Assembly (NCBI GenBank): GCA_016867585.1
Contig: VGJF01000004.1
Location: 1-34,941 of the forward strand
Length of the DNA stretch: 34,941 bases
Direction: 5' to 3'
Source: Candidatus Aminicenantota bacterium
GTDB taxonomy: Bacteria; Acidobacteriota; Aminicenantia; Aminicenantales; UBA4085
Made by a program: the position numbers and the translations under genes
Notes under the pieces: model-generated
What the model saw: the letters and a program-made list of their open reading frames with translations, nothing else
Databases searched by the model: none
Told to the model about the DNA's origin: nothing
Part shown: positions 6,870-18,067 of the stretch, in pieces
How the letters are laid out: each line of letters opens with the position of its first letter
Position numbering within the stretch: the first letter of the stretch is position 1

Positions 6870-8771
6870 CAAGAAGCCGAGGACCTCGAAATGGGGGGTA
6901 TGAGGGAAAAAGTCGGCGGCGAGGAGCTTCTCCAGCCCATAGCCGCTGGAGGCGAGGTGGGCGGCGTCCTGGACGAACGTCCGGAGATTGCAGGACATAT
7001 AGATCAGGCGGGGGATTTTAAGGGACGCGATTCCGGCCAGGGCCTGGGGCCGCAGGCCTTCGCGGGGCGGGTCGAGGACGGCCAGGTCGTATTCGTCCGC
7101 CCTCGCGGCACCGACCGCATTCTCGACGAACCCGACGGCGAAGTCCGCGTTCGTGACGCCGTTCAACCGGGCGTTTTCCTCGGCGTTGCGGATGCCGGCC
7201 GGCGAGGCGTCGATCCCGCGGACCCGTTCGACCGTCCGGGAGAGAAAAAGCTCGATCGCCCCGGGGCCGCAGTAGAGCCCGAGGACCCGGCGCGATCCCC
7301 AAGCCCGGACCTGGGCGACGATGCGCTCGATAAGGAGCCAAGCGGCCCGAGGATTGGGCTGGAAGAACGATGGGGGGTGAATGCGGAACCGCATTCCTCC
7401 CAGCTCTTCCTCGATGAACGGCGATCCGGCCAGCCTTTCCGCCCCTTCAAAATCGACGACATCGGCCGTCCGGTCGTTTTCGACTCTCCAGACGCTCCGA
7501 AGGTTCGGAGCTTCCCTCATCCAGCGGTCGGCCCATGCGGCGGCCTGGGGCAAGGGGCCGCCCTTGGTCACCAGGACGGCCATCAGCTCGCGGGGGCCTT
7601 TCGTCTCGCGGAGGACGAGGTTGCGGAAAAAGCCTTCCTGCGAGACCGGATGATAACCGGCCAGGCCCGTCGCGCCGGCGTCCTCCAAGACGAGGGGGAA
7701 GACCGCGGCGGCCGCCGGGCCGAAGATCGGGCATCGGCCGAGAACGACGGTTTTCTTTCGGCTCGGCTTCCCGGGCCGGGCCCGCTCGCGAAGGCCGAGG
7801 ACAAGCTCTCCGGCCCGCCCCGCGAAGGCGAATTCCATTTTATTCCGATAGCCATAAAGCTCCGGGGAGGGGAGAATCGGCTCGACGACGACGGCGGCGG
7901 GGTCGATTCCCGCCGCGGCGAGTGTCCGCCGGACGTGGGCCTCCTTGAGGGCGAGCTGCTTTCCGTAATCGAGATTCTGGAAGGCGCAGCCGCCGCAGGT
8001 CCCGAAATGAGGGCAGGCCGCGTCGACCCTCCAGGGCGATGGCCGGATCGTCTCGATGATTTTGAAAAGACGAGGCTTCTTGCCGATGAGACGGGCCCTC
8101 ACCTCGTCGCCGACGACGGCGCCGGGAAGGAAGGCCTCCCGTCCGTCGGCACGTCCGAAAGCCCAGCCGTGCTTCGGGTCAAAGTCTTCGGCGAGGAGGG
8201 TCGCTTCCGGAGCCTTAAACTCCTTGAGCAGCCGCCGGAGGCGCCGGACCGGAAACCCGACGACGTTGTCGTAATCGCCGTCGAGCTTGTCGACGAAGGC
8301 GTCGCCGATCTCCTGGACGGCGTAGCTTCCGGCCTTGTCGAGGAATTCGTGCCGGGCGAGATAGGCGTGGATCTCGTCCGGGGTGAGCGGCCGGAAAGTG
8401 ACGGAGGTCGTTTCGTATCCCGTGACCAGGCGGTTCTCGGCCTTCCGGAAGAGGGCGACCCCCGTGATGACCCTATGCTTCTGGCCCGATAACCGGTTGA
8501 GCATGGTCTCGGCCTCGCCCCGGTCCGCCGGTTTTCCGAAGATCTCCTTCCCGAGGCAAACGATCGTGTCGGCGGCGATGACGAGGGCATCGGGCCGCCT
8601 CTCGCCGACGTCGCGGGCCTTGGCTTCGGCCGCGGCGAGGGCGAAGCGAAGGGGATCGCTCTTGTCGAAAAGGTTCTCGTCGACTTCGCTGGGGGCGACC
8701 TCGAACTCCGAAAAAATCCGACCGAGGAGCTCCCGGCGGCGGGGCGACCGGGAGGCGAGAACGACCTCCAT
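6849..8771 (-). CDS. Fusion protein: Maf-family nucleotide pyrophosphatase + RlmD/RumA-TrmA-type RNA m5U methyltransferase
   Basis: N-terminus MEVVLASRSPRRRELLGRIFSEFEV.PSEVDE...ADTIV..GKEIFGKP...A..ML..LSGQKHRVITGVAL (Maf). C-terminus has CPHFGTCGGCAFQNLDYGKQLALKEAHVRRTL, YGYRNKMEF, SFFQPNP, LGLYCGPGAIELFLS, LDPPREGL, YMSCNLRTFVQD (RumA/TrmA). Confidence 0.93.
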   Translation of the reverse strand: MEVVLASRSPRRRELLGRIFSEFEVAPSEVDENLFDKSDPLRFALAAAEAKARDVGERRPDALVIAADTIVCLGKEIFGKPADRGEAETMLNRLSGQKHRVITGVALFRKAENRLVTGYETTSVTFRPLTPDEIHAYLARHEFLDKAGSYAVQEIGDAFVDKLDGDYDNVVGFPVRRLRRLLKEFKAPEATLLAEDFDPKHGWAFGRADGREAFLPGAVVGDEVRARLIGKKPRLFKIIETIRPSPWRVDAACPHFGTCGGCAFQNLDYGKQLALKEAHVRRTLAAAGIDPAAVVVEPILPSPELYGYRNKMEFAFAGRAGELVLGLRERARPGKPSRKKTVVLGRCPIFGPAAAAVFPLVLEDAGATGLAGYHPVSQEGFFRNLVLRETKGPRELMAVLVTKGGPLPQAAAWADRWMREAPNLRSVWRVENDRTADVVDFEGAERLAGSPFIEEELGGMRFRIHPPSFFQPNPRAAWLLIERIVAQVRAWGSRRVLGLYCGPGAIELFLSRTVERVRGIDASPAGIRNAEENARLNGVTNADFAVGFVENAVGAARADEYDLAVLDPPREGLRPQALAGIASLKIPRLIYMSCNLRTFVQDAAHLASSGYGLEKLLAADFFPHTPHFEVLGFLKRWGTL

Positions 8772-9811
8772 CAGTCCCGGACAAGAGTGAAGCGGACCGG
8801 GCGGGCCTTCCCGGCGCGTTCGACGGTCAAGGTCACGATGTCGCCGACCTTGTAATTTTCCAGGGCGCTGAAAAGGTCGTCGTAGGTTTTCACGGGCGTC
8901 CGGTCGACGGCCGTGACGATGTCGTTGATGAGCCAGCGTCCGAACCGGTCCCGGCTGAGACCCCGCAGCCCGGCCTCGGCGGCCGCCGTCCCCGGCTGGA
9001 CCTCCATGATGACCGCCCCCTCGACCCGGGACCGGCGGGCGTACTGGTCGGGGAGGAAGGAGACGCCCAGCCCGGGCCGCGAGACCCGGCCGTAGCGGAT
9101 GATCTCGGGGACGATCTTCTTGACCGTGTCGACCGGGACGGCGAAGCCGATGCCGCTCGAGGTCCCGCTCGGCGAATAGATCATCGTGTTCATCCCGATG
9201 AGCTCGCTGGACGAGTTCAGGAGCGGTCCGCCGCTGTTTCCGGGGTTGATCGAGGCGTCGGTTTGGATCATGTCCCGGATCGTCACGTTGCCCGCCCCGA
9301 GCATCTTCCGGCCGAGGGCGCTGACGATGCCCGTGGTGACCGTGTGGTCGAAACCGAACGGGTTGCCGATGGCCACGACCTTCTGCCCGACTTGGAGGTC
9401 CCGGCTGGTCCCGGCGGTCACGGGAAAGAGCCCGTTCGTGTCGCCCTGGACCTTGAGGACGGCGATGTCCTTGCTCTCTTCCTTCCCGACGAGCTTGGCG
9501 CTCCGCTGCTCCTGGTTGGGGAGGGTGACGAGGTATTCGACGCCGTCCTCGATGACGTGGTAGTTCGTGACGATATGGCCCTTGTCGTCCCAGACGAAGC
9601 CGGAGCCGCTGCCGCGGGGGATCTTCTCCTCGGATCCCCAGAAGAAGTCGCGGACGAGGGCGATGTTGGTCACGAAAACGACGGAGTTCTTGTTCTTCTT
9701 GACGACCTCGATCGTGTTCTGCTCGTCCGGTGTCAGGATGGTCTGAGCGGCCAGGGGAAGGGTTGCGGTCAAGGCGGCGATGAGAAGCCTTTGGATATTG
9801 GCCATGGACAT
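8771..9811 (-). CDS. HtrA/DegP-like S1C serine protease with PDZ domain, signal peptide
   Basis: Hydrophobic N-terminus; catalytic motifs VTNYHVI, SKDIAVLKV, DASINPGNSGGPLLN; C-terminal PDZ-like region. Overlaps the next gene. Confidence 0.93.
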   Translation of the reverse strand: MSMANIQRLLIAALTATLPLAAQTILTPDEQNTIEVVKKNKNSVVFVTNIALVRDFFWGSEEKIPRGSGSGFVWDDKGHIVTNYHVIEDGVEYLVTLPNQEQRSAKLVGKEESKDIAVLKVQGDTNGLFPVTAGTSRDLQVGQKVVAIGNPFGFDHTVTTGIVSALGRKMLGAGNVTIRDMIQTDASINPGNSGGPLLNSSSELIGMNTMIYSPSGTSSGIGFAVPVDTVKKIVPEIIRYGRVSRPGLGVSFLPDQYARRSRVEGAVIMEVQPGTAAAEAGLRGLSRDRFGRWLINDIVTAVDRTPVKTYDDLFSALENYKVGDIVTLTVERAGKARPVRFTLVRD

Positions 9812-9912
9812 GTCTCCCTCTCCGTTATTCTACCATGTCCTCCCCCCCAGATTGGCAAAGGCGGCGGGGAGGAAGGGCCGGCTCGGCCCGAGAAAAAGGG
9901 GGGAGAGGGAAT

Positions 9913-10811
9913 TCAGTCCCAGATCGTCGGTTCCTCGTCGATCGGTTTTTCCGTGACCGGATTCCGTGAGGCCGTCCATGGCCAGGTCTGATTTTGACCG
10001 GCGGCCGTGGCCTTGGCTTGGCCCGCGATCTCGTGCCCGGCGATCCGCCCCTGGAAGGCGAAGGTCTGGGGCTTTCCGTCGACCGGGGCCTCGAGGAGGA
10101 AGGTCAGGCGGTCGCCGCGGAGCTTGACGTCCTTGAGGGCGGCCTCGGTCCCGTTGAGCTTCACGGCCGCCGTCGGGAACTGGTATTTCTGCTCGACGGT
10201 CATCCGGGCTTCGACGTTCCGGCCGCCGAGGGGCATGGTCCAGGTCCATACGCCGCTTGCGTTGGCCGGGACGATCCAGAGAAAGACGTCGTGGCGGATG
10301 TCGTCGACGGTCACGACCGAAGCCGCGTCGGGCTTCCAGTCGTCCATGCCGAAATTGTGGGAGACGACCCGGGTGCCGGGCCTGAGCTCCCGGAGGATGC
10401 GGGGCCGGAGCTTGAGGTTGACCGAGGTCAGGAGGTACATCGACAGGACCGTGGCTTCCTTGAAATCGGCCAGGAAGAGATCGCCTTCCATGAAGGTCAC
10501 GCGGTCGGCGACGCCGGCCTTCCTGGCGTTCTCCCGGCTTTCGGCGATCCGGTCGGGATCGAGGTCGATCCCGACGCCTTTCGCGCCGTATTTTTGGGCG
10601 GCGCCGATGACGATCCGGCCGTCTCCGCAGCCCAGGTCGTAGAGGATGTCGGCCTTCGTGACGTTGGCCATTTTGAGCATTTCATCGACGACGGGGAACT
10701 TCGTCGGGACGTAGGGGACGTCCAGCGGACGGTCCTGGACGGCGAGATCGGCCGCCGGGGCGAGCAGGGCCGGGAGAAATATCGCGGCGAGGACATGCTT
10801 TTTCATCATCG
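9913..10811 (-). CDS. SAM-dependent methyltransferase with predicted signal peptide and C-terminal beta domain
   Basis: Start at MMKKHVLAAIFLPALLAPAADLAVQD (RBS AAGGAG upstream); DILYDLGCGDGRIVIGAAQKYGAKGVGIDLDPDRI; MEGDLF. The longer 9913..11517 track ORF extends through the cupin region and is not a credible start. Confidence 0.85.
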
Positions 10812-10853
10812 GCTCCTTGGAACGGGATACCTTAGCACAGGGGGGAGGCGCGT

Positions 10854-11189
10854 TCAAGGCTTCAGAAAATCCCCGTCGATGATGAGAAGCGTCGCCCCGG
10901 GACCGGAAACCGAGCGGTGCGAACTCATGTCGTCGGAGACGACGTAGGTCATGCCTTTCTTGAGACTGAACGAGCGGCCGTCCTCCATCTCGCTGACGAA
11001 TTCGCCTTCCAGGCAATGAACGATGTGGCCCTTCCGGCACCAATGGTCGGCGACATAGCCCGCCGAATATTCGACGATCCTGACCCGCAAGCCCGGGAGC
11101 TGGACGGTCCGCCAGAACGATCTCCCCGGATCCCCCGGATGTTCCGTCCGAGGAACGGATTCCCAGTCGATGCTCTGAAAAGTATACAT
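10854..11189 (-). CDS. DHCW-motif cupin-fold protein
   Basis: MYTFQSIDWESVPRTEHPGDPGRSFWRTVQLPGLRVRIVEYSAGYVADHWCRKGHIVHCLEGEFVSEMEDGRSFSLKKGMTYVVSDDMSSHRSVS; AAGGAGG RBS upstream of ATG at 11189. Confidence 0.85.
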   Translation of the reverse strand: MYTFQSIDWESVPRTEHPGDPGRSFWRTVQLPGLRVRIVEYSAGYVADHWCRKGHIVHCLEGEFVSEMEDGRSFSLKKGMTYVVSDDMSSHRSVSGPGATLLIIDGDFLKP

Positions 11190-11310
11190 ACCGGCCTCCT
11201 TGAAGCGATTGTCCTCCGAATCGGAGGGAGCGGTCAAGGCCGCGCAAGAGGGGGAACCTTCGGGCCCGGATTTGCGTATTAGGAGAGTGAACCCCTTGAA
11301 GGAGGCCGAG

Positions 11311-12159
11311 ATGCGCCTGAAAAGAAATATTTGGACGTCCGTCATCTTCTCCGCCGCGGCCTTGACCATGGCCGCCGGCCTGAACGCCGCCTGCGTCCTC
11401 GACGGCGACTGGTTCGACGGTTTCGGCGGACGGGACTACACCGAGAATTTCCAAAAATCGTTTCCCCTCAGGGCCGACGGGGCCTTCAGCCTGAGGAACA
11501 CCAACGGCTTCATCCACGTTTCGACCTGGAGCCGGGACGAAGTCGATATCCAGGCCAAGAAGATCGCCCGCCGGAACGAAAGCGACCTCGACCGGGTCAA
11601 AATCGAAGTCGACGCGACCTCCGCCGCCGTCCGGGTGGACACGATCTATGAACGCTTCCGAAACCTCCGCCTCAAGGTCAACTACGAAATCAAGGTCCCC
11701 GAAGGCTGCCGCCTGGAGCTTGTCCGCTCGACAAACGGCGACCTCGAGCTCGCCGGCCGGTTCGGCGAGGTCAAGGCCGGGACGACCAACGGGGACATCC
11801 GCCTCGAAAGCGCTTCCGGCCGGGTCGACCTTTCGACGACCAACGGCACGATCCGGGCCAACAATGTCAAGGGTCCGGTCAGGGCCGGCACGACCAACGG
11901 AAACGTCGTCCTGGAGCTCGTCGATTTCTCGGGCGAAATCAAGGCGGGCACGACCAACGGGTCGATCCGGCTGCGCCTTTCCGGAGAGCCCAACGCCCGC
12001 CTCGTCGCCCGGACGACGAACGGCTCGATCCGGACCGACATCCCGGTCACGATCGAGGGGCGGTTGAACACCCGCCGGAGGCTCGAGGGGACGCTGGGCC
12101 GGGGCGGCCCCCTGATCTCGCTTGAGACGACCAACGGCTCAATCACGATCTCCCGCTGA
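11311..12159 (+). CDS. DUF4097-like beta-helical protein with repeated TTNG motifs, signal peptide
   Basis: Start MRLKRNIWTSVIFSAAALTMAAG after GAAGGAGG. Eight (N/S/T)TNG motifs: NTNGFIHV, STNGDLEL, TTNGDIRL, TTNGTIRA, TTNGNVVL, TTNGSIRL, TTNGSIRT, TTNGSITI. Confidence 0.85.
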   Translation: MRLKRNIWTSVIFSAAALTMAAGLNAACVLDGDWFDGFGGRDYTENFQKSFPLRADGAFSLRNTNGFIHVSTWSRDEVDIQAKKIARRNESDLDRVKIEVDATSAAVRVDTIYERFRNLRLKVNYEIKVPEGCRLELVRSTNGDLELAGRFGEVKAGTTNGDIRLESASGRVDLSTTNGTIRANNVKGPVRAGTTNGNVVLELVDFSGEIKAGTTNGSIRLRLSGEPNARLVARTTNGSIRTDIPVTIEGRLNTRRRLEGTLGRGGPLISLETTNGSITISR

Positions 12160-12352
12160 TTTTTGTCGCCGCCGCGCTAATTGACATTCGTCCGGACCCG
12201 GCCTCGGCTTCGAACTCTGCCGTGGGTTGGAATCTGGGACGTCGTCCCCGGGTCTTTCACTCGGGGCGGCTTGCGATGCCGTGAAGAGAAAAATATCATT
12301 TATATATAAAAAATCTCTTGATTTTATGCTAAATGAATAATAAATTATTAAT

Positions 12353-13615
12353 GTGATTGTCCAAAGAGATATCCTCGGGAGCATCAAGCCCTGGATAGGC
12401 AAAGATAAAATCATCCTCCTGACCGGACCCAGGCAGGTCGGGAAAACGACCATCTTAAGAATCCTCGATGAAGAGTTGAAGCATTCTTCGAAGACGATTT
12501 TCTTTTCCTGCGACCTCGAGATCGGAAATCCCGTTTTCAAGGATCCCCGTCTATTCATCAACCTCCTCGAGAGGGAGCTCCGGGTCGGTGCCAGGCTTAA
12601 TGTCTTCTTGGACGAATTTCAGTTCATCCCCCAGGCAGGGCTGTTCCTCAAACCGGTCTTCGACCGGCTCAAAGGCCGCGTCCAGTTCTTCGTGTCCGGA
12701 TCATCTAGCCTCGAGATTTCCCGTAACCGGGAATTTCTGACCGGTCGCAAGGTCGAATTCGCCGTCACTCCCTTCACGTTCCGGGAATGGCTGGGAATCG
12801 TTTCGAGGACGTCCTTCCCCGAGGCGATCGAGGTCGATCGTCCGTCCGACGTGGTCGATTTCACGGAGACCTACAAGGCGGAACTCGAGCTGAGAGCCCT
12901 GACCTATATCAATTGGGGCGGCTACCCCGAGCCGGCGTTCGAGCCGCCGGACAATAGAAGCTTGATCCTCAGGGAGATCATCGGGACGTATCTCCAGAAA
13001 GACGTCGCCGGATTCTTGAATATCGCCAAGCTCGAGAGCTTCAACGGCCTGATCCGGCTGCTCGCCTCTCAGAGGGGCGGCCTGGTCAACAAACACGAGA
13101 TCAGCTCGACGCTGGGACTGAACATGGCGACCCTGGGCAAGTATCTCTCCGTGCTCGAGGGAACGTACATGTTCACGTTCCTTGCTCCCTTTTTCTCGAA
13201 TGTCCGGAAAGAGATCAGCAAGATGAAGAAGGTTTACATGTCCGATACCGGCATCCGAAGGATCATCGCCCAGGACCGGCCCGCGGATTCCCTGGACGAG
13301 ATCGTCGGAGGCGACGCGGAAAATTTCGTTTTCACCGTCCTCAAGAGCGATCCCCGGGTCGCCAAGCTGAACTATTACCGGACGATCGCGAAGTCGGAGG
13401 TCGATTTCATCGCCCAAATCGGCGATCGTGTTGTCCCGGTCGAGGTCAAGTTCAGGCCGCGCTTCGCGCGCGTTCCGCCGGCCATCTTGCGTTTTCGCGA
13501 AATTTATAAGGGCCGAGCCGGATCTGGCCTTGTCGTGACGCGTGATCATGCCGGCCGGGAGGGCGACGTCCTTTTCGTTCCGTTCTACGCTCTTCCGTTC
13601 TTGAAGTGGACTTAG
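12353..13615 (+). CDS. AAA_14/DUF4143 family ATPase
   Basis: IILLTGPRQVGKTTILRIL (Walker A), LNVFLDEFQFIP (Walker B), FFVSGSSSLEISRNREFLTGRKVEFAVTPFTFREWL, and a C-terminal DUF4143-like region with ..SEVDFIAQIGDRVVPVEVKFR. Confidence 0.92.
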   Translation: MIVQRDILGSIKPWIGKDKIILLTGPRQVGKTTILRILDEELKHSSKTIFFSCDLEIGNPVFKDPRLFINLLERELRVGARLNVFLDEFQFIPQAGLFLKPVFDRLKGRVQFFVSGSSSLEISRNREFLTGRKVEFAVTPFTFREWLGIVSRTSFPEAIEVDRPSDVVDFTETYKAELELRALTYINWGGYPEPAFEPPDNRSLILREIIGTYLQKDVAGFLNIAKLESFNGLIRLLASQRGGLVNKHEISSTLGLNMATLGKYLSVLEGTYMFTFLAPFFSNVRKEISKMKKVYMSDTGIRRIIAQDRPADSLDEIVGGDAENFVFTVLKSDPRVAKLNYYRTIAKSEVDFIAQIGDRVVPVEVKFRPRFARVPPAILRFREIYKGRAGSGLVVTRDHAGREGDVLFVPFYALPFLKWT

Positions 13616-13781
13616 CCGGGAAAAAGGCCGGCCCGGGCGGCCGCCTTGACTTGGCCGCCCCTCTATGGAAGGATACCCTCTCGGATTTTAGCGGTTGCAT
13701 TATTCATACTTGACGACGCGGCAATTTTAATTCCAAACGGAGAGGCGGAGGTCCGTGTCTGCCTCGAAAGGAGTCCGCCGC

Positions 13782-14828
13782 ATGGCCGGAATCGTCGGTT
13801 ACGGTGCCTACATCCCGCGACACCGGATCAAGGTCGAGGAGATCGCCAAGGTCTGGGGCGCGGACGCCCCGAGCTATAAAAAAGGCCTCATGCTGGAGGA
13901 GAAATCCGTCCCTTCGCCCGACCAGGACACGATCACGATGTCGGTCGAAGCTTCGAAAAGGGCCATCAAGCGGGCGGGGATCGATCCCCGCGAGATCGGG
14001 GCCGTCTACGTCGGCTCGGAGTCCCATCCCTACGCCGTGAAGCCGAGCGGAACGGTCGTCGCCGAGGCCCTTGGGGCGACCCCCGATTGCCACACGGCCG
14101 ACTTCGAGTTCGCTTGCAAGGCCGGGACGGAGGGGATGTTCGTCGCCCTCAATCTCGTCAAGGCCGGGGCGGTCAAATACGGCTTGGCCGTCGGGGCCGA
14201 CACCTCCCAGGGGGCTCCCGGCGACGCCCTCGAGTATTCGGCCTCGGCCGGGGCGGCGGCGTATCTCTTCGGGAACGATGACCTCCTCGCCGAGGAGGTC
14301 GCGACTTGCGCCTTCATGACCGACACCCCGGACTTCTGGCGGCGCGAATACCAATACTATCCCCGCCACGGCGGCCGGTTCACAGGCGACCCGGCCTACT
14401 TCAAGCACATCATCGGGGCCGCCGAGGACATCCTGTCCAAGACCGGACTCAAGCCGCCCGATTTCGCCTACGCCGTTTTCCATCAGCCCAACGGGAAGTT
14501 CCCCTTCCGGGTGGGCGAGATGCTCGGGTTCTCGAAAAAGCAGATCGAAACCGGCTGGCTGGTCAACAAGCTCGGAAACACTTACTCCGGCTCGTCGCCC
14601 CTCGGGCTGACGGCCATCCTCGACGCGGCCAAACCCGCCGACCTCATCCTCATGGTCTCCTACGGTTCGGGAGCGGGCAGCGACGCCTTCATCTGGCGAG
14701 TGACGCCGAGGATCGAGGAGGTCCGGAGCCTCGCTCCTCGGACCCGGGACCTCCTCGACGGGGACAAGGTCTATTTGGAATACGGGGCGTACGCCAAGTT
14801 CCGCCGCAAGATCCGGAAGGCGGAGTAG
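13782..14828 (+). CDS. Hydroxymethylglutaryl-CoA synthase, archaeal type
   Basis: MAGIVGYGAYIPRHRIKVEEIAKVWG...EKSVPSPDQDTITMSVEASK, AVYVGSESHPYAVKPSGTVVAEALG, DFEFACKAGTEGM (catalytic Cys), ADTSQGAPGDALEYSASAGAAAYL, FHQPNGKFP (His). Confidence 0.93.
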   Translation: MAGIVGYGAYIPRHRIKVEEIAKVWGADAPSYKKGLMLEEKSVPSPDQDTITMSVEASKRAIKRAGIDPREIGAVYVGSESHPYAVKPSGTVVAEALGATPDCHTADFEFACKAGTEGMFVALNLVKAGAVKYGLAVGADTSQGAPGDALEYSASAGAAAYLFGNDDLLAEEVATCAFMTDTPDFWRREYQYYPRHGGRFTGDPAYFKHIIGAAEDILSKTGLKPPDFAYAVFHQPNGKFPFRVGEMLGFSKKQIETGWLVNKLGNTYSGSSPLGLTAILDAAKPADLILMVSYGSGAGSDAFIWRVTPRIEEVRSLAPRTRDLLDGDKVYLEYGAYAKFRRKIRKAE

Positions 14829-16392
<1,564 letters not shown>

Positions 16393-16399
16393 ATAGACA

Positions 16400-16431
16400 A
16401 AGAGAGACCGTTTTGTAAAACGATCTCTCTT
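16400..16431. repeat. 32-nt palindrome between the DUF35 and carboxyltransferase genes
   Basis: AAGAGAGACCGTTTT GT AAAACGATCTCTCTT: 15-nt arms with one mismatch and a 2-nt centre. Confidence 0.85.
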
Positions 16432-16441
16432 GGAAACGAGG

Positions 16442-18049
16442 ATGTTCAGAATCGAGACGAAGATCGACGTCCAGAGCCCGGAGTACCGGCAGAACTTCGA
16501 CCGGATGACCAAGGTCATGGCCGAGTACCGGGAGCGCCTGGCGAATGTCCGGGAGGGCGGCCCCCCGAAGTACCGTGAGCTCCACAAATCGCGGAAAAAG
16601 CTCCTTGTCCGGGAGCGCCTGGACAGGCTTTTCGACCGGAACACGCCCTTTCTCGAGCTCAGCCCGCTGGCCGCCAACGGGATGTACGACGACGAAGCCC
16701 CGGCGGCGGGCATGGTCACCGGCATCGGCGTCGTCCACGGCCGCGAGGTCCTCGTCGTGGCCAACGACGCCACGGTCAAAGGCGGGACGTACTTCCCGAT
16801 GACGATCAAGAAGCACATCCGCGCCCAGGAGGTGGCCCTCGAAAACCGGCTGCCGTGCGTCTATCTCGTCGACTCCGGGGGGATATTCCTTCCCCATCAA
16901 GCGGGCACCTTCCCCGACAAGGAGCATTTCGGCCGGATCTTCTACAACCAGGCCCGCCTCTCGGCCCTGGGGATTCCCCAGATCTCGATCGTCATGGGCT
17001 CGTGCACGGCCGGCGGGGCCTACGTCCCGGCGATGAGCGATGAGACGGTCATCGTCCGGCGCCAGGGGACGATCTTCATCGGCGGACCGCCCCTCGTCAA
17101 GGCGGCCACGGGCGAGGACGTGTCCGACGAGGACTTGGGCGGGGCGGACGTCCACTGCCGCATTTCCGGCGTTTCGGACTACTACGCCCGGAACGACGAG
17201 CACGCCCTCGAAATCGCCCGGAACATCGTCGAAACCCTCGACCCGCCGCGGCGGTTCGCCCTCGACCGGTCCGAGCCCGAGGACCCCGCCTATGACCCCC
17301 AGGAACTCTACGGGATCGTCCCCCGCGACCTCCGCAAGCCGTTCGACATCAAGGAGGTCATCGCCCGCCTCGTCGACGGCAGCCGCTTCCAGGAATTCAA
17401 GGAGCTCTACGCCCCGACCCTCGTCTGCGGCTTCGCCCGGATCATGGGCTATCCGGTCGGAATCCTGGCCAACAACGGAGTCCTCTTTTCCGAAAGCTCC
17501 CTCAAGGGCGCCCATTTCATCACCCTCTGCGCCATGCGCAAGATCCCCCTCGTCTTCCTCCAGAACATCACCGGCTTCATCGTCGGCAAGGAATACGAGC
17601 ACCGCGGGATCGCCAAGGACGGGGCCAAGCTCGTCCACGCCGTGGCCAACGCCGACGTCCCCAAATTCACGGTCATCGTCGGCGGATCCTACGGCGCGGG
17701 CAATTACGCCATGTGCGGCCGGGCCTACGGGCCGCGCCTTCTGTGGATGTGGCCCAACGCCCGGATCAGCGTCATGGGCGGCGAACAGGCGGCCCACGTC
17801 CTCGTCACGGTCAAGATCAAGAGGCTCCAGGAGCAGGGGACGAAGCTTTCCGAAGAGGACAAGGCGGCGATCGCCAAGCCCATCCTCGAAAAATACGAGG
17901 CGGAGGCGAGCCCTTACTTCAGCACGGCCAGGCTCTGGGACGACGGCCTGCTCGACCCCCTGGAGACGCGGGCGGCGCTGGCCCTGGGGATGGCCATGAG
18001 CTTGAACGCGCCCATACCCGATTATCGGGTTGGGATATTCCGAATGTGA
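16442..18049 (+). CDS. Methylcrotonyl-CoA carboxylase carboxyltransferase (beta) subunit
   Basis: [137 protein letters not shown]-beta pattern. Confidence 0.92.
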   Translation: MFRIETKIDVQSPEYRQNFDRMTKVMAEYRERLANVREGGPPKYRELHKSRKKLLVRERLDRLFDRNTPFLELSPLAANGMYDDEAPAAGMVTGIGVVHGREVLVVANDATVKGGTYFPMTIKKHIRAQEVALENRLPCVYLVDSGGIFLPHQAGTFPDKEHFGRIFYNQARLSALGIPQISIVMGSCTAGGAYVPAMSDETVIVRRQGTIFIGGPPLVKAATGEDVSDEDLGGADVHCRISGVSDYYARNDEHALEIARNIVETLDPPRRFALDRSEPEDPAYDPQELYGIVPRDLRKPFDIKEVIARLVDGSRFQEFKELYAPTLVCGFARIMGYPVGILANNGVLFSESSLKGAHFITLCAMRKIPLVFLQNITGFIVGKEYEHRGIAKDGAKLVHAVANADVPKFTVIVGGSYGAGNYAMCGRAYGPRLLWMWPNARISVMGGEQAAHVLVTVKIKRLQEQGTKLSEEDKAAIAKPILEKYEAEASPYFSTARLWDDGLLDPLETRAALALGMAMSLNAPIPDYRVGIFRM

Positions 18050-18067
18050 ACGAGAAAGGAGGTTTCT

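Noticed and set aside
11213-11227. Small palindrome CCTCCGAATCGGAGG between the divergent cupin and DUF4097-like genes
   Set aside because: Only 7-bp arms in a GC-rich context, with no other supporting promoter structure. Could be chance.
9913-11517. 534-aa ORF as the full methyltransferase
   Set aside because: The extension runs out of frame through the cupin gene. A strong RBS and signal-peptide start exist at 10811.
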